Part shown: in pieces, positions 8,903 to 16,592 of the stretch
Layout: every line of letters starts with the position of its first letter
Position numbering within the stretch: position 1 is the stretch's first letter
Assembly: GCA_017396225.1 (NCBI GenBank)
Contig: JAFQMP010000020.1
Location: 1 to 32,495, forward strand
Direction: 5' to 3'
DNA length: 32,495 nt
Source: Clostridia bacterium
Lineage (GTDB): Bacteria > Bacillota > Clostridia > Oscillospirales > CAG-272
Made by a program: the position numbers and the translations under genes
The notes under the pieces: model-generated
What the model was told of the DNA's origin: nothing
Database searches by the model: none
The model's input: only the letters and a program-made list of their open reading frames with translations

Positions 8903-8925
8903 TTATTTACAGGAGGTAATCGAAA

Positions 8926-9552
8926 ATGGCAAGATATACTGGTCCCGTATGTCGTCTTTGCCGCCGTGAGGGCACGAAGCTGTTCCTCAAGGGCGAGCGT
9001 TGCATGACTGGGAAATGCGCACTTGACCGCAGAAGCACTGCTCCCGGTCAGCATGGCGCAGCAAATAAGAAGGTCAGAGAGTATGGTATGCAGCTTCGCG
9101 AGAAGCAGAAGACCAAGAGATACTACGGTGTCCTTGAGAAGCCCTTTGCAAACTACTACGCAGAGGCTGAGCGCAAGGCCGGCATGACCGGTGAGAACCT
9201 GCTCATTCTTCTTGAGAGACGTCTTGACAACACTGTGTACCGCATGGGTCTGGCTAACAGCCGCAAGGAGGCTCGTCAGCTCGTTCTTCACGGTCACTTC
9301 ACCCTCAACGGCAAGAAGGTAACCATTCCCTCTATTTCCGTGAAGGTTGGCGATGTTATCGCTGTGAAGGAAGCAAGCCGCGACCTCACCGTTATCAAGG
9401 CTCTCATCGAGGGTGCAGCTTCCAAGCTTACCCCCAAGTGGCTCGAGGTGAATAAGGAGAATGCTACCGCTAAGGTTGTGGCTCTGCCCGCCCGCGATGA
9501 CATCGACTTTGATTTCAACGAGCAGCTTATCGTCGAGCTTTACTCCAAATAA
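8926..9552 (+). CDS. rpsD: 30S ribosomal protein S4, zinc form
   Basis: 208 residues. Four N-terminal cysteines at positions 9, 12, 26 and 31 match the zinc-binding S4 arrangement described in Thermus. The S4 RNA-binding domain follows ([20 protein letters not shown], then [15 protein letters not shown]). S4 nucleates 30S assembly and, in proteobacteria, represses the alpha operon. Here it is inside the alpha operon, unlike B. subtilis where rpsD is a separate gene. Confidence 0.97.
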   Translation: MARYTGPVCRLCRREGTKLFLKGERCMTGKCALDRRSTAPGQHGAANKKVREYGMQLREKQKTKRYYGVLEKPFANYYAEAERKAGMTGENLLILLERRLDNTVYRMGLANSRKEARQLVLHGHFTLNGKKVTIPSISVKVGDVIAVKEASRDLTVIKALIEGAASKLTPKWLEVNKENATAKVVALPARDDIDFDFNEQLIVELYSK

Positions 9553-9663
9553 TCCGTTTCCCGTTTTTTTCGGTGGCGACGGAGTGCGCTGCCGAGCGTT
9601 GACACGAAGCAACACAATTTGCCGCATTGCGGCAGAAACACACAGAAGGAGGGTTTATTGGAA

Positions 9664-10635
9664 ATGCTTGAAATTGAAAAGCCGAATATTACAATAGACA
9701 AATTGAGCGCAGATGGTACCTATGGTGTCTTCGTAGTTGAGCCCCTTGAGCGCGGTTATGCAATCACGCTGGGCAACTCGTTGCGCAGAATTATGCTGAG
9801 CTCCTTGCAGGGCGTCGCCGTTACCAACATCAAGATTGACGGCGTGCTTCACGAGGTTTCCACCGTTCCCGGTGTAAAGGAGGCAGTCAATGAGATTGTT
9901 CTCAATGTAAAGGGCATTATTGCAAAGCTTCACAGCACCACCGCTAAGACCGTTGTGATCGACGTAACCGGTCCTTGCGACGTGACGGCAGGTGACATTC
10001 AGGCAGATGCTGACCTTGAGATTCTCAACCCCGAACATCACATCGCTACTGTTGCTGACAACAAGCGCTTTTACATGGAGCTTTGCTTCGACCGCGGTCG
10101 TGGCTATGTTACCCAGGAGCGCAATAAGCAGTTGGCAATGATGAGCTCGGTTGGCGTTTCCGTACCGCTTGGCACAATCTTTACCGATTCCATCTACACC
10201 CCTGTCTATAAGGTGAACTTCTCTGCGGAGAGTACCCGTGTCGGTAGCAACACCGACCTTGACAAACTGACCATCGAGGTTCTTACTAACGGAGCCGTGA
10301 CGGCCAAAGAAGCGATCTCTCTTGGTGCCAAGATCCTCAACGAGCATCTCAACCTCTTTGTAAACCTCACCGATGAGGCAAAGAAGGCAGAGATTATGGT
10401 GGAGCGTGAAGAAACCATCAAAGAGAAGGTCCTTGAGATGACCATTGAAGAGCTTGACATGTCGGTACGTAGCTTCAACTGCTTGAAGCGCGCCGGCATT
10501 GACACGGTTGAGGATTTGATCAGCCGTACCGAGGAGGACATGATTAAGGTCCGCAACCTTGGCAAGAAATCGCTTGAAGAAGTTATTCAGAAACTGCGCT
10601 CGCTCGGCCTCGACCTGAAAAGGGAAGAGGAGTAA
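9664..10635 (+). CDS. rpoA: RNA polymerase alpha subunit
   Basis: 323 residues from the ATG at 9664, which lies about 10 bases after AAGGAGGG. An in-frame TTG two codons earlier is too close, and a longer upstream in-frame extension lacks a ribosome binding site. The N-terminal dimerisation domain (about 1-230) has [20 protein letters not shown] linker rich in E/K (250-270) leads to the C-terminal domain with [18 protein letters not shown] and [13 protein letters not shown], which binds UP elements and activators. The 111-base gap upstream holds a 7-bp inverted repeat (TGCCGCA/TGCGGCA at 9620-9634). Confidence 0.96.
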   Translation: MLEIEKPNITIDKLSADGTYGVFVVEPLERGYAITLGNSLRRIMLSSLQGVAVTNIKIDGVLHEVSTVPGVKEAVNEIVLNVKGIIAKLHSTTAKTVVIDVTGPCDVTAGDIQADADLEILNPEHHIATVADNKRFYMELCFDRGRGYVTQERNKQLAMMSSVGVSVPLGTIFTDSIYTPVYKVNFSAESTRVGSNTDLDKLTIEVLTNGAVTAKEAISLGAKILNEHLNLFVNLTDEAKKAEIMVEREETIKEKVLEMTIEELDMSVRSFNCLKRAGIDTVEDLISRTEEDMIKVRNLGKKSLEEVIQKLRSLGLDLKREEE

Positions 10636-10671
10636 GCGAGAGCTATCAGCAAAAAATAGGAGGGAAATACA

Positions 10672-11016
10672 ATGCCCGGAAAACTTGGCAGACCTACCGA
10701 GCATCGCAATGCTATGCTCCGCGGTCTTGTAACTTACCTGCTTGAGAACGGCTCGATTGAGACGACGCTCGCTCGCGCTAAGCAGGTTCGTTCCATGGCA
10801 GAAAAAATGATTACGCTTGGCAAGAAAAATACCCTTGCCAGCCGTCGTGCCGCTCTTGCATATATTACCAAGGAGGACGTTGTCACCAAGGTGTTCAACG
10901 AAATCGCTCCCAAGTACGCTAACCGTAACGGTGGTTACACCCAGATTTTCAAGATGGGTCCCCGCCGCGGTGACGCAGCAGAGATGGCGCTGATTCGTCT
11001 GGTTGACGAGGACTGA
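10672..11016 (+). CDS. rplQ: 50S ribosomal protein L17
   Basis: 114 residues: the L17 start [20 protein letters not shown], then the [20 protein letters not shown] segment and the C-terminal [20 protein letters not shown] block. L17 sits near the tunnel exit. It is the last gene of the alpha operon; a terminator follows 21 bases later, and no ECF-transporter or truA genes follow as they do in many Firmicutes. Confidence 0.97.
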   Translation: MPGKLGRPTEHRNAMLRGLVTYLLENGSIETTLARAKQVRSMAEKMITLGKKNTLASRRAALAYITKEDVVTKVFNEIAPKYANRNGGYTQIFKMGPRRGDAAEMALIRLVDED

Positions 11017-11037
11017 TGCGTCCTTGCAATCACATAT

Positions 11038-11068
11038 AAAAAACGGAGGCTACGGCCTCCGTTTTTTT
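11038..11068. terminator. Bidirectional intrinsic terminator after rplQ
   Basis: A perfect stem ACGGAGGC/GCCTCCGT with a TACG loop is flanked by six A on the left and seven T on the right, so it can stop transcription in both directions. It ends the ribosomal operon on the + strand and overlaps the stop codon of the converging cysteine desulfurase gene on the - strand. Confidence 0.93.
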
Positions 11069-12191
11069 ATATTTCATGCAGTATGCGAAGGAGAGTATCA
11101 AGCTCGGTTTCGCTGTTCCGGTAGGAAAAGCTGAGACGTACGCCCCCTTCAGTTCCTGTGCGAAGTGCTTGATGCGCCAGTGGCGCGCAGTGCAGTCCCG
11201 CGCGTACTGCGATGCCGTTTTCGGAGAGCTTGCGTGCCACTGCTACTGCGCTGGCACGCGTGTGGCGAAAGAGCAGCACAGGGCCTACGGCATCGCGTGC
11301 GATGACCTCGTATTGAGGCAGGCCCTCTATGCGTTCTCTTGCCGCCAAAAACAGCCCGTTTTCGTGACTTTGCAGCGCGCATGGGTCGATGCTTTCTAAA
11401 AAGGAAAGACCGCCAAGAAGCCCTGCGATCGCGGGCAGAGGCAGGGTGCCGGCCTCCAGGCGCTCAGGCAGCTCGTCGGGCATTTGCGCGGCGCGCGAAT
11501 TGACACCGCTGCCCCCCTCCAAAAGCGGCTTGGGAAGCAATCGCTTGCCAAGTGCAAGCGCGCCGCAGCCGGGGATTCCGTAAAGCCCCTTGTGTGCGGG
11601 TAAGGCGAGTGCATCAATGCACATCGCTTCCATATCAATGGGCAGATGCCCTGCGGATTGTGCGGCATCAACAATGAAAAACAGCCCTTTTGCGCGGCAA
11701 AATGCGCCGATTTCGGCAATTGGCAGTGTGACGGAGCAGATGTTTGACATTTGCGTGCATACAATTGCACGCGTGCTTTTCTTTACCCGTTTGGCTACTT
11801 CTTGCAAAATTTTTTCCTTGGAAAGCCCGACAACGGGGAAGGTGTCAACCGTGATACGCCCCTCTCGCCTGAGCGCTTGCAGGGGACGCCAGACAGCATT
11901 GTGCTCAAGCTCTGAGCAGAGCACGTGGTCGCCTGCACGTAGCGTGCCTTTAATGGCGATGTTAAGGGCGGCGGTTGCGCCTCCCGTAAACACGATGCGC
12001 GTGGGGTCGGACAATCCGACAAACAGTGCAAGCTTTTCTCGGCAAGTGTAAACACGGTCAGCCGCCTTGAGCGAGAGCGTGTGTGCGCCCCGACCGGGGT
12101 TTCCGCACCAGTTTTCAATGCAGTCAAGCACCGCATCACGTACGGCGGTGGGCTTTGGAAATGTGGTTGCGGCGTTGTCAAAATAAATCAC
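11067..12191 (-). CDS. PLP-dependent cysteine desulfurase family protein (class V aminotransferase)
   Basis: 374 residues from a GTG start that overlaps the stop of the upstream DUF3343 gene (GTGA). It has the NifS/SufS-like fold: IYFDNAATTFPKP at the start, FTGGATAALN (68-77), the PLP-contacting VDAAQSAGH (174-182), the PLP lysine K201 in LPAHKGLYG, and an active-site-like cysteine C335 in RAGLHCAPLAH. It resembles the EF2568-type branch of the family that is often found beside DUF3343 and, in some bacteria, near selD and selenium-dependent molybdenum hydroxylase genes; none of those is in this window. Likely reaction: release of S (or Se) from cysteine (or selenocysteine), leaving alanine. 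The substrate is not decided by sequence. No IscU/SufU partner is adjacent. Confidence 0.85.
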   Translation of the reverse strand: MIYFDNAATTFPKPTAVRDAVLDCIENWCGNPGRGAHTLSLKAADRVYTCREKLALFVGLSDPTRIVFTGGATAALNIAIKGTLRAGDHVLCSELEHNAVWRPLQALRREGRITVDTFPVVGLSKEKILQEVAKRVKKSTRAIVCTQMSNICSVTLPIAEIGAFCRAKGLFFIVDAAQSAGHLPIDMEAMCIDALALPAHKGLYGIPGCGALALGKRLLPKPLLEGGSGVNSRAAQMPDELPERLEAGTLPLPAIAGLLGGLSFLESIDPCALQSHENGLFLAARERIEGLPQYEVIARDAVGPVLLFRHTRASAVAVARKLSENGIAVRAGLHCAPLAHQALRTGTEGGVRLSFSYRNSETELDTLLRILHEI

Positions 12192-12439
12192 GTGTTACCC
12201 CTTTTGAAATATTGCGATACCGAAACACGCGCTGCGCGCAGTGTGGCGCGTACGCGTGGCTCGTCAGTGCAGGCAAATTCAATGCCGAAGGCGCAGCCCC
12301 GCTTGGTTTCGTTGGGGGCGAGTGCCACCACCTCTGCATTGATGCCTACTGCTTGCAGGGCGCGCACTGCGCGCAGGGCGGCAGAGGTGGGACCCAGGGC
12401 GGCGCGGCATCTTGCCGACGAAAAATCCGTGATATGCAT
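12188..12439 (-). CDS. DUF3343 family small protein
   Basis: 83 residues from the ATG at 12439, preceded by AAGGAGG eight bases upstream. An in-frame GTG three codons earlier falls next to the ribosome binding site and is less likely. It carries the DUF3343 pattern: a short alpha/beta domain with a conserved glycine-cysteine (RGCAFGIEFAC; cysteines at 11, 49 and 57). The function of the family is unknown; its regular pairing with cysteine desulfurase-like enzymes suggests a sulfur or selenium carrier or accessory role, which is inference. It overlaps the downstream desulfurase by four bases, so the two are coupled. Confidence 0.75.
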   Translation of the reverse strand: MHITDFSSARCRAALGPTSAALRAVRALQAVGINAEVVALAPNETKRGCAFGIEFACTDEPRVRATLRAARVSVSQYFKRGNT

Positions 12440-12523
12440 GATGCACACCTCCTTCAAGAACAGTATATGAAGAAAACGTGCGCGCGCTCCCAAAAGAAGG
12501 CAGTGGCTTTTTTCGGCATAAGG

Positions 12524-12552
12524 TTGACAAAGCATAGATAATATTATAAAAT
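12524..12552 (+). promoter_or_regulatory. Sigma-A type promoter for the DUF1538 operon
   Basis: TTGACA at 12524-12529 and TAAAAT at 12547-12552 with a 17-base spacer, in an AT-rich stretch. It lies about 40 bases before the chosen ATG at 12593, so an in-frame ATG at 12554 would be at or before the transcription start and is rejected. No convincing promoter for the divergent DUF3343 gene was found in this 153-base intergenic region. Confidence 0.7.
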
Positions 12553-12592
12553 AATGTATATACTTACGCGCCATGCGGGAAGGGAGAATCGT

Positions 12593-14119
12593 ATGCTGAA
12601 GATATTGCTGCACAAGTGCAGGGAAGCGCTGATTTCGGTGCTGCCCGTCACGTTGATTGTGCTTTTGCTGCACCTGACACCGCTTGTTTCTCTGACCTCG
12701 CGTGAGCTGATTGCCTTCCTTGTTTCCGCGCTTTTGCTGGTGGTCGGCATCGGGCTTTTCAATCTGGGTGCCGATATTGCCATGACGCCGATGGGCGTAC
12801 AGGTGGGCTCGGGTCTTTCCAAATCCCGTAAAATGGGTCTGCTGCTCTCGGTCAGCTTTCTCCTTGGTCTGCTGATTACGGTTGCCGAGCCTGACCTTTC
12901 GGTGCTTGCGGCGCAGGTCGCCGCCGCTGTGAACGGCACGGCGTTGATTTTGGCTGTCGGTATCGGCGTCGGCATTTTTTTGGTGCTGGCGATTCTCCGC
13001 ATCGTCACCAAAACGGGGCTTTCGCAGATGCTGCTTATCTTTTATATGCTGATTTTTGCGTTCGCTGCGCTGCTTCTGGAGCGCGGAAACGGTGCGATGC
13101 TCGCCCTTTCCTTTGATTCGGGCGGCGTGACAACGGGGCCGATTACCGTGCCCTTTATCATGGCACTTGGTGCGGGTATTGCCGCAACGCTCGGTGGTAA
13201 AAACGCGGGCGAAAACAGCTTTGGTCTGGTCGCGCTTTGCTCAATCGGCCCTGTGCTTGCGGTGCTTGCGATTGGTCTGCTTGCCAATGGCGACATTATT
13301 TACGAGCTGCCCGATTATTCGGTCGAGGCAAATCTCGGGGCAGCCCTTCCTGCCGTTATCCTGAAGACGGTGCGCGAGGTTGGTGCGGCGCTGCTGCTGC
13401 TTGTCGCATTTTTTGCAATGATTCAGTTTGTGCTGCTCCGCTTGCCAAGGCAGCGCCTGGTGCGCATTGGCGTCGGTATTATATATACCTTCCTCGGTCT
13501 TGTTATCTTCCTGGTGGCGGTGACGGTTGGCTTTATGCCCGTCGGTTACCGCATCGGCTATGACCTTGCTGCAGCAAACAAGCCCTTCCTTGTCATTATG
13601 GGATTTGTGCTTGGATTAGTGGTTGTTCTTGCAGAGCCCGCCATTCACGTCTTGAAAGGACAGGTGGAAGAAATTACCAACGGCTCGGTCAGCAAGCGCG
13701 CGATGATGCTGGCGCTCTCTATCGGTGTCGGTGTATCTATCGGGCTTTCGATGCTGCGCATTATTCTGGGATTCAGTATTCTTTACTATCTGATTCCGGG
13801 TTACTTTATCTCGCTGGGACTTTCCTTCTTTGTTCCGCGTCTGTATACCGCCATCGCCTTCGATTCGGGCGGCGTTGCCAGCGGTCCCCTGACCTCAAGC
13901 TTTATTCTGCCGCTTGCCATTGGCGCCTGTGTGTCGCTTTCGGGCGCATCGGCGGTGCTTGAAAATGCCTTTGGCATTGTGGCAATGGTTGCGATGACGC
14001 CCCTGATTACCATTCAGGTCATGGGCTTCCGTGCCATTGTGGCGGGCAAGATGCGTGACAGCATTATGATGAAGCATATTCTTGATGCTGATGATGAGGC
14101 GATTATTGATTTTATGTAA
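12593..14119 (+). CDS. DUF1538 family polytopic membrane protein, putative transporter
   Basis: 508 residues from the ATG at 12593, which follows GGGAAGGGAG. Very hydrophobic, about 12 membrane helices. The protein is an internal duplication: AEP at 98-100 and 348-350, FDSGGV-x-x-GP at 174-183 and 423-432, and ENSFGLVA/ENAFGIVA at 207-214 and 457-464, each offset by about 250 residues. The acidic FDSGGV motif in a membrane setting suggests a conserved ion- or substrate-binding site in each half. DUF1538 is uncharacterised as far as I know. The two PII-like genes directly downstream suggest a transporter controlled by PII-type proteins, as with AmtB-GlnK or SbtA-SbtB. The substrate is unknown. 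Confidence 0.85.
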   Translation: MLKILLHKCREALISVLPVTLIVLLLHLTPLVSLTSRELIAFLVSALLLVVGIGLFNLGADIAMTPMGVQVGSGLSKSRKMGLLLSVSFLLGLLITVAEPDLSVLAAQVAAAVNGTALILAVGIGVGIFLVLAILRIVTKTGLSQMLLIFYMLIFAFAALLLERGNGAMLALSFDSGGVTTGPITVPFIMALGAGIAATLGGKNAGENSFGLVALCSIGPVLAVLAIGLLANGDIIYELPDYSVEANLGAALPAVILKTVREVGAALLLLVAFFAMIQFVLLRLPRQRLVRIGVGIIYTFLGLVIFLVAVTVGFMPVGYRIGYDLAAANKPFLVIMGFVLGLVVVLAEPAIHVLKGQVEEITNGSVSKRAMMLALSIGVGVSIGLSMLRIILGFSILYYLIPGYFISLGLSFFVPRLYTAIAFDSGGVASGPLTSSFILPLAIGACVSLSGASAVLENAFGIVAMVAMTPLITIQVMGFRAIVAGKMRDSIMMKHILDADDEAIIDFM

Positions 14120-14131
14120 GGAGGTGCACTG

Positions 14132-14569
14132 ATGCCAACGACAGCAACCAAAAAGCCGCGCGCAGGCGCGGTGCGCCGCGCCGCACCCAAAAGCGAGGTG
14201 CCCGCAGGGCATAAAAAGGCACCGCAGAAATTAAAGCTGCTCGTCACCGTCGTGCCGCGCCGAAAGACCGAATATTTTATGGATTTGATTCAATCCTTTG
14301 ACGTCAATATGCAGTTTTGCTCTGCCGCGCGCGGCACGGCAAATTCGGATATTCTCGCGATGATGGGTCTTGAGGACAATGAAAAGCGCGTGATTTTCAG
14401 TGTCATCGGTGAGGAACGCGCACCGCAGGCGCTGGCTGCACTCGGCGAGAAATTCCGCACCATTAAAAACGCGAAGGGGATTGCTATGACTGTGCCCCTC
14501 ACGGGCGTGATTGGTGTATCAATCTATCAATTTTTAGCAAATCACCGTAAAGGAGGAAAGGCAACATGA
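14132..14569 (+). CDS. PII-like protein with basic N-terminal extension
   Basis: 145 residues; the ATG follows AAGGAGGTG. Residues 1-32 are a basic, Ala/Pro/Lys-rich, probably disordered extension. Residues 33-135 look like a ferredoxin-like PII domain: a first strand LKLLVTVVPRRK, ARGTANSD at 66-73, a strand KRVIFSVIGEE, and the C-terminal AKGIAMTVPLTGVIGVS. It shares the RGTAN and GIAM-x-x-P-x-x-GV-x-G motifs with the next gene. The canonical PII T-loop with the uridylylated tyrosine is not seen. Likely a regulatory subunit binding the DUF1538 protein or a nucleotide; inferred from context. Its stop overlaps the next start as ATGA. Confidence 0.7.
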   Translation: MPTTATKKPRAGAVRRAAPKSEVPAGHKKAPQKLKLLVTVVPRRKTEYFMDLIQSFDVNMQFCSAARGTANSDILAMMGLEDNEKRVIFSVIGEERAPQALAALGEKFRTIKNAKGIAMTVPLTGVIGVSIYQFLANHRKGGKAT

Positions 14570-14886
14570 GCTTTGACTATGAGCTGATTGTATGTATCGT
14601 GAATGCGGGCTTTTCCGATGCCGTTATGGAGGCTGCCCGCGCCTGCGGCGCAGGTGGCGGTACCGTCATTCATGCACGCGGTACGGCCAACAAGGAGGCA
14701 GAAACCTTCTTCAAAATCACCATTCAGCCCGAAAAGGAGGCTGTGATGATTCTGGTCCCCACCGATATCAAGGACGATGTATTGCACGCCCTTTATCAGA
14801 AGGTCGGCTTGCAGACCCCGGGACAGGGGATTGCCATGTCGCTCCCCGTGGACGGTGTTGTTGGCCTGCCCGGAGAGAACACATAA
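14566..14886 (+). CDS. PII-like protein, compact
   Basis: 106 residues, about the size of a PII monomer. Pattern: first strand YELIVCIVNAGFSDAVMEAA, then the GAGGGTVIHARGTANKEAE segment, strand FFKITIQPEKEAVMILVP, helix DDVLHALYQKVG, then PGQGIAMSLPVDGVVGL. This follows the PII order, where the GxGxIxxxPV block contributes to the nucleotide site. It has no standard T-loop tyrosine and is shorter there. AAAGGAGG lies before the start, within the end of the previous gene. A heteromeric pair with that protein is plausible but unproven. Confidence 0.75.
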   Translation: MSFDYELIVCIVNAGFSDAVMEAARACGAGGGTVIHARGTANKEAETFFKITIQPEKEAVMILVPTDIKDDVLHALYQKVGLQTPGQGIAMSLPVDGVVGLPGENT

Positions 14887-14893
14887 AGAGAAA

Positions 14894-14919
14894 AGCGCCG
14901 CAGCCTTGGCTGCGGCGCT
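14894..14919 (+). terminator. Hairpin ending the DUF1538/PII operon
   Basis: A perfect 12-bp inverted repeat AGCGCCGCAGCC-tt-GGCTGCGGCGCT lies eight bases after the last stop codon. The T run that should follow is weak (TTCATTTTA), so termination may be partial, although the stem is very GC-rich. Confidence 0.7.
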
Positions 14920-14963
14920 CGCGTTCATTTTATGAAGGTTAGATGACTTTTTTGAAATAACTC

Positions 14964-15004
14964 TTGCATTTGTCGGTAAAATTTGTTAATATAATCTATA
15001 TAAT
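14964..15004 (+). promoter_or_regulatory. Possible promoter for the DUF5685 operon
   Basis: The stretch is strongly AT-rich, with TTGCAT at 14964-14969 and overlapping -10-like boxes: TTAATA at 14986 with a 16-base spacer, and TATAAT at 14990 and 14999. Which -10 is used cannot be decided by eye. It is the only promoter-like stretch between the upstream terminator and the next gene. Confidence 0.45.
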
Positions 15005-15036
15005 TATAACGGATATGGGAAAGCAAGGTGACGCAC

Positions 15037-15900
15037 GTGTTTGGCTATGTTAAAATTCAGAAAAGCGAGCTGCGCGTGCGCGAATATGAGTATTACCGTG
15101 CCGCTTATTGCGGACTTTGCCGCAGCATGGGCAAATGTACGGGACAGTGCTCAAGGCTTACCCTTTCTTATGATTTTGCCTTCCTTGCATTGATGCGTAT
15201 GACCCTGTCGGGTGTCGCGCCCACCTTCAAAAAGCGCCGTTGCCTGGTGCATTTGTTTCACAAGCGTATGATGATGGAGCCAAACGAGGCGCTTGCCTTT
15301 GCAGCAGATGCTGCTGCGCTGCTGGCATACGAAAAGTGCCTGGACGATGTTGCGGACGGCGGCTTTTTCGGTCGTATTTCCGCCCGTCTGCGTTGCCTGC
15401 TTCTGCACGCGGCGTATCGCCGCGCGCGCAAGCGTCACAAGGCGCTTGCTGTCACACTGCGCACAGAGCTTGCGGAGCTTTCTCGGATTGAAGGGGAAAA
15501 GCGCCCCACCGTTGACGAGCCTGCCGCCGTCTTTGGCAGATTGCTTGCGGCGCTGATGGCAGAGGGGCTTTCGGATAACGCTGCACGGATTGCACGCGTG
15601 ATAGGCGATAAGGTCGGCCGATTTATCTATATTGTCGATGCGATTGACGATTTGGCGCGCGATGCCAAGGCAGGGAATTACAACCCCATTCTGCTTGCCT
15701 TTGGCGAAAGCCCCGATGCCGCCGCGCGCGAAACACTGCGTGATGCGCTTCTGGTGTCGCTTGATGACGTCAGCGCCGCACTTGACCTTATACCCGAAGA
15801 TAACGACGGTACACGCCGCGCGATTTTAGAAAATATTGTATATCTTGGCATGCCTGCCACCGCAAAGCAGGTCTTGTCGAAGGAGGATAGAAGTGAGTAA
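15037..15900 (+). CDS. DUF5685 family protein, possibly with an isoprenyl-synthase-like fold
   Basis: 287 residues from the GTG at 15037 ([20 protein letters not shown]); an in-frame GTG three codons earlier overlaps the AAGGTG that serves as ribosome binding site. It is predicted almost entirely helical and soluble. The N-terminus has four cysteines (25, 28, 34, 38; CGLC then CTGQC) that could bind metal. Two acidic motifs stand out: DDVAD at 103-107, a DDxxD pattern, and [17 protein letters not shown] at 201-217. The second resembles the second aspartate motif of squalene/phytoene synthases (D-x-x-x-D-A-x-x-G-x-x-Y-x-P). I know of no characterised member. The next gene, a J-domain protein, overlaps its end by eight bases. 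Confidence 0.75.
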   Translation: MFGYVKIQKSELRVREYEYYRAAYCGLCRSMGKCTGQCSRLTLSYDFAFLALMRMTLSGVAPTFKKRRCLVHLFHKRMMMEPNEALAFAADAAALLAYEKCLDDVADGGFFGRISARLRCLLLHAAYRRARKRHKALAVTLRTELAELSRIEGEKRPTVDEPAAVFGRLLAALMAEGLSDNAARIARVIGDKVGRFIYIVDAIDDLARDAKAGNYNPILLAFGESPDAAARETLRDALLVSLDDVSAALDLIPEDNDGTRRAILENIVYLGMPATAKQVLSKEDRSE

Positions 15901-16591
15901 TAACCCTTATAAGGTGCTCGGTGTATCGCCCGATGCAGATGATGAGGCGATTAAAAAGGCCTACCGCGAGCTTGCACGCAAGTATCACCCCGACCGTTAT
16001 ACCGATACCGACCTTGCAGACCTTGCAAGTGAAAAAATGAAGGAAATCAACGCCGCTTACGAGGAGATTACCCGTATGCGTGAGGCCGGGGCTGCCCCCG
16101 GGGGCGGTGCATCGTATGCTGACCCCCACGATGCTGCGGGCGGATACGCGCACGGCGGCGCGCAGGGCACCTACAGCGACGTGGGCGGCGGTACCAATTA
16201 CCGCCAGCAGAATTATTCTGCCGATGCCAAGAGCAAATTCACCCTGATTCGCAACTGCATCAACAGCGGCAATATCGGTGAGGCTGAGCGCCTGCTTGGC
16301 GAGGTTGACCCTGCTGACCGCGGTGCGGAGTGGGTGTTCCTCACGGGCTGCGTGCAGCTGCACAAGGGCTTTTATGTTGATGCGCAGCGCTCCTTTGAGC
16401 AGGCATACCGTATGGAGCCGACCAACAATGAGTATTGGCAGTTCAAGGAGCGTATGCACCAGCGTGCGGGCAACTTTGGTCAGGGCTACCAGACCTCGCA
16501 GGGCGGCGGTGCCTGCGATATGTGCAGCACCCTGATTTGTGCCGATTGCTGCTGCGAATGTATGGGCGGCGACCTGATTCCGTGCTGCTGA
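15893..16591 (+). CDS. J-domain protein with TPR-like segment and cysteine-rich tail
   Basis: 232 residues from the GTG at 15893 after AAGGAGGAT; a longer frame reaching back to 15836 lacks a ribosome binding site. Residues 4-64 are a J domain ([20 protein letters not shown] with HPD at 32-34), which would stimulate an Hsp70 such as DnaK. A Gly/Tyr/Ala-rich linker (66-108) leads to a TPR-like helical segment (112-185, [20 protein letters not shown] and [17 protein letters not shown]). The C-terminal 25 residues (208-232) hold nine cysteines ([17 protein letters not shown] ending CC). It lacks the zinc-finger and substrate domains of DnaJ, so it is a specialised co-chaperone. Its start overlaps the DUF5685 end, arguing for a joint job. 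Confidence 0.85.
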   Translation: MSNNPYKVLGVSPDADDEAIKKAYRELARKYHPDRYTDTDLADLASEKMKEINAAYEEITRMREAGAAPGGGASYADPHDAAGGYAHGGAQGTYSDVGGGTNYRQQNYSADAKSKFTLIRNCINSGNIGEAERLLGEVDPADRGAEWVFLTGCVQLHKGFYVDAQRSFEQAYRMEPTNNEYWQFKERMHQRAGNFGQGYQTSQGGGACDMCSTLICADCCCECMGGDLIPCC

Positions 16592-16592
16592 T

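Noticed and set aside
9599-9627. TTGACA upstream of rpoA as a separate promoter
   Set aside because: At 16-18 bases downstream there is only GC-rich sequence (GCCGCATTGC) and no -10 box.
9655-10704. 349-codon open frame on the minus strand, opposite rpoA
   Set aside because: Shadow of rpoA; no recognisable motifs or start signals.
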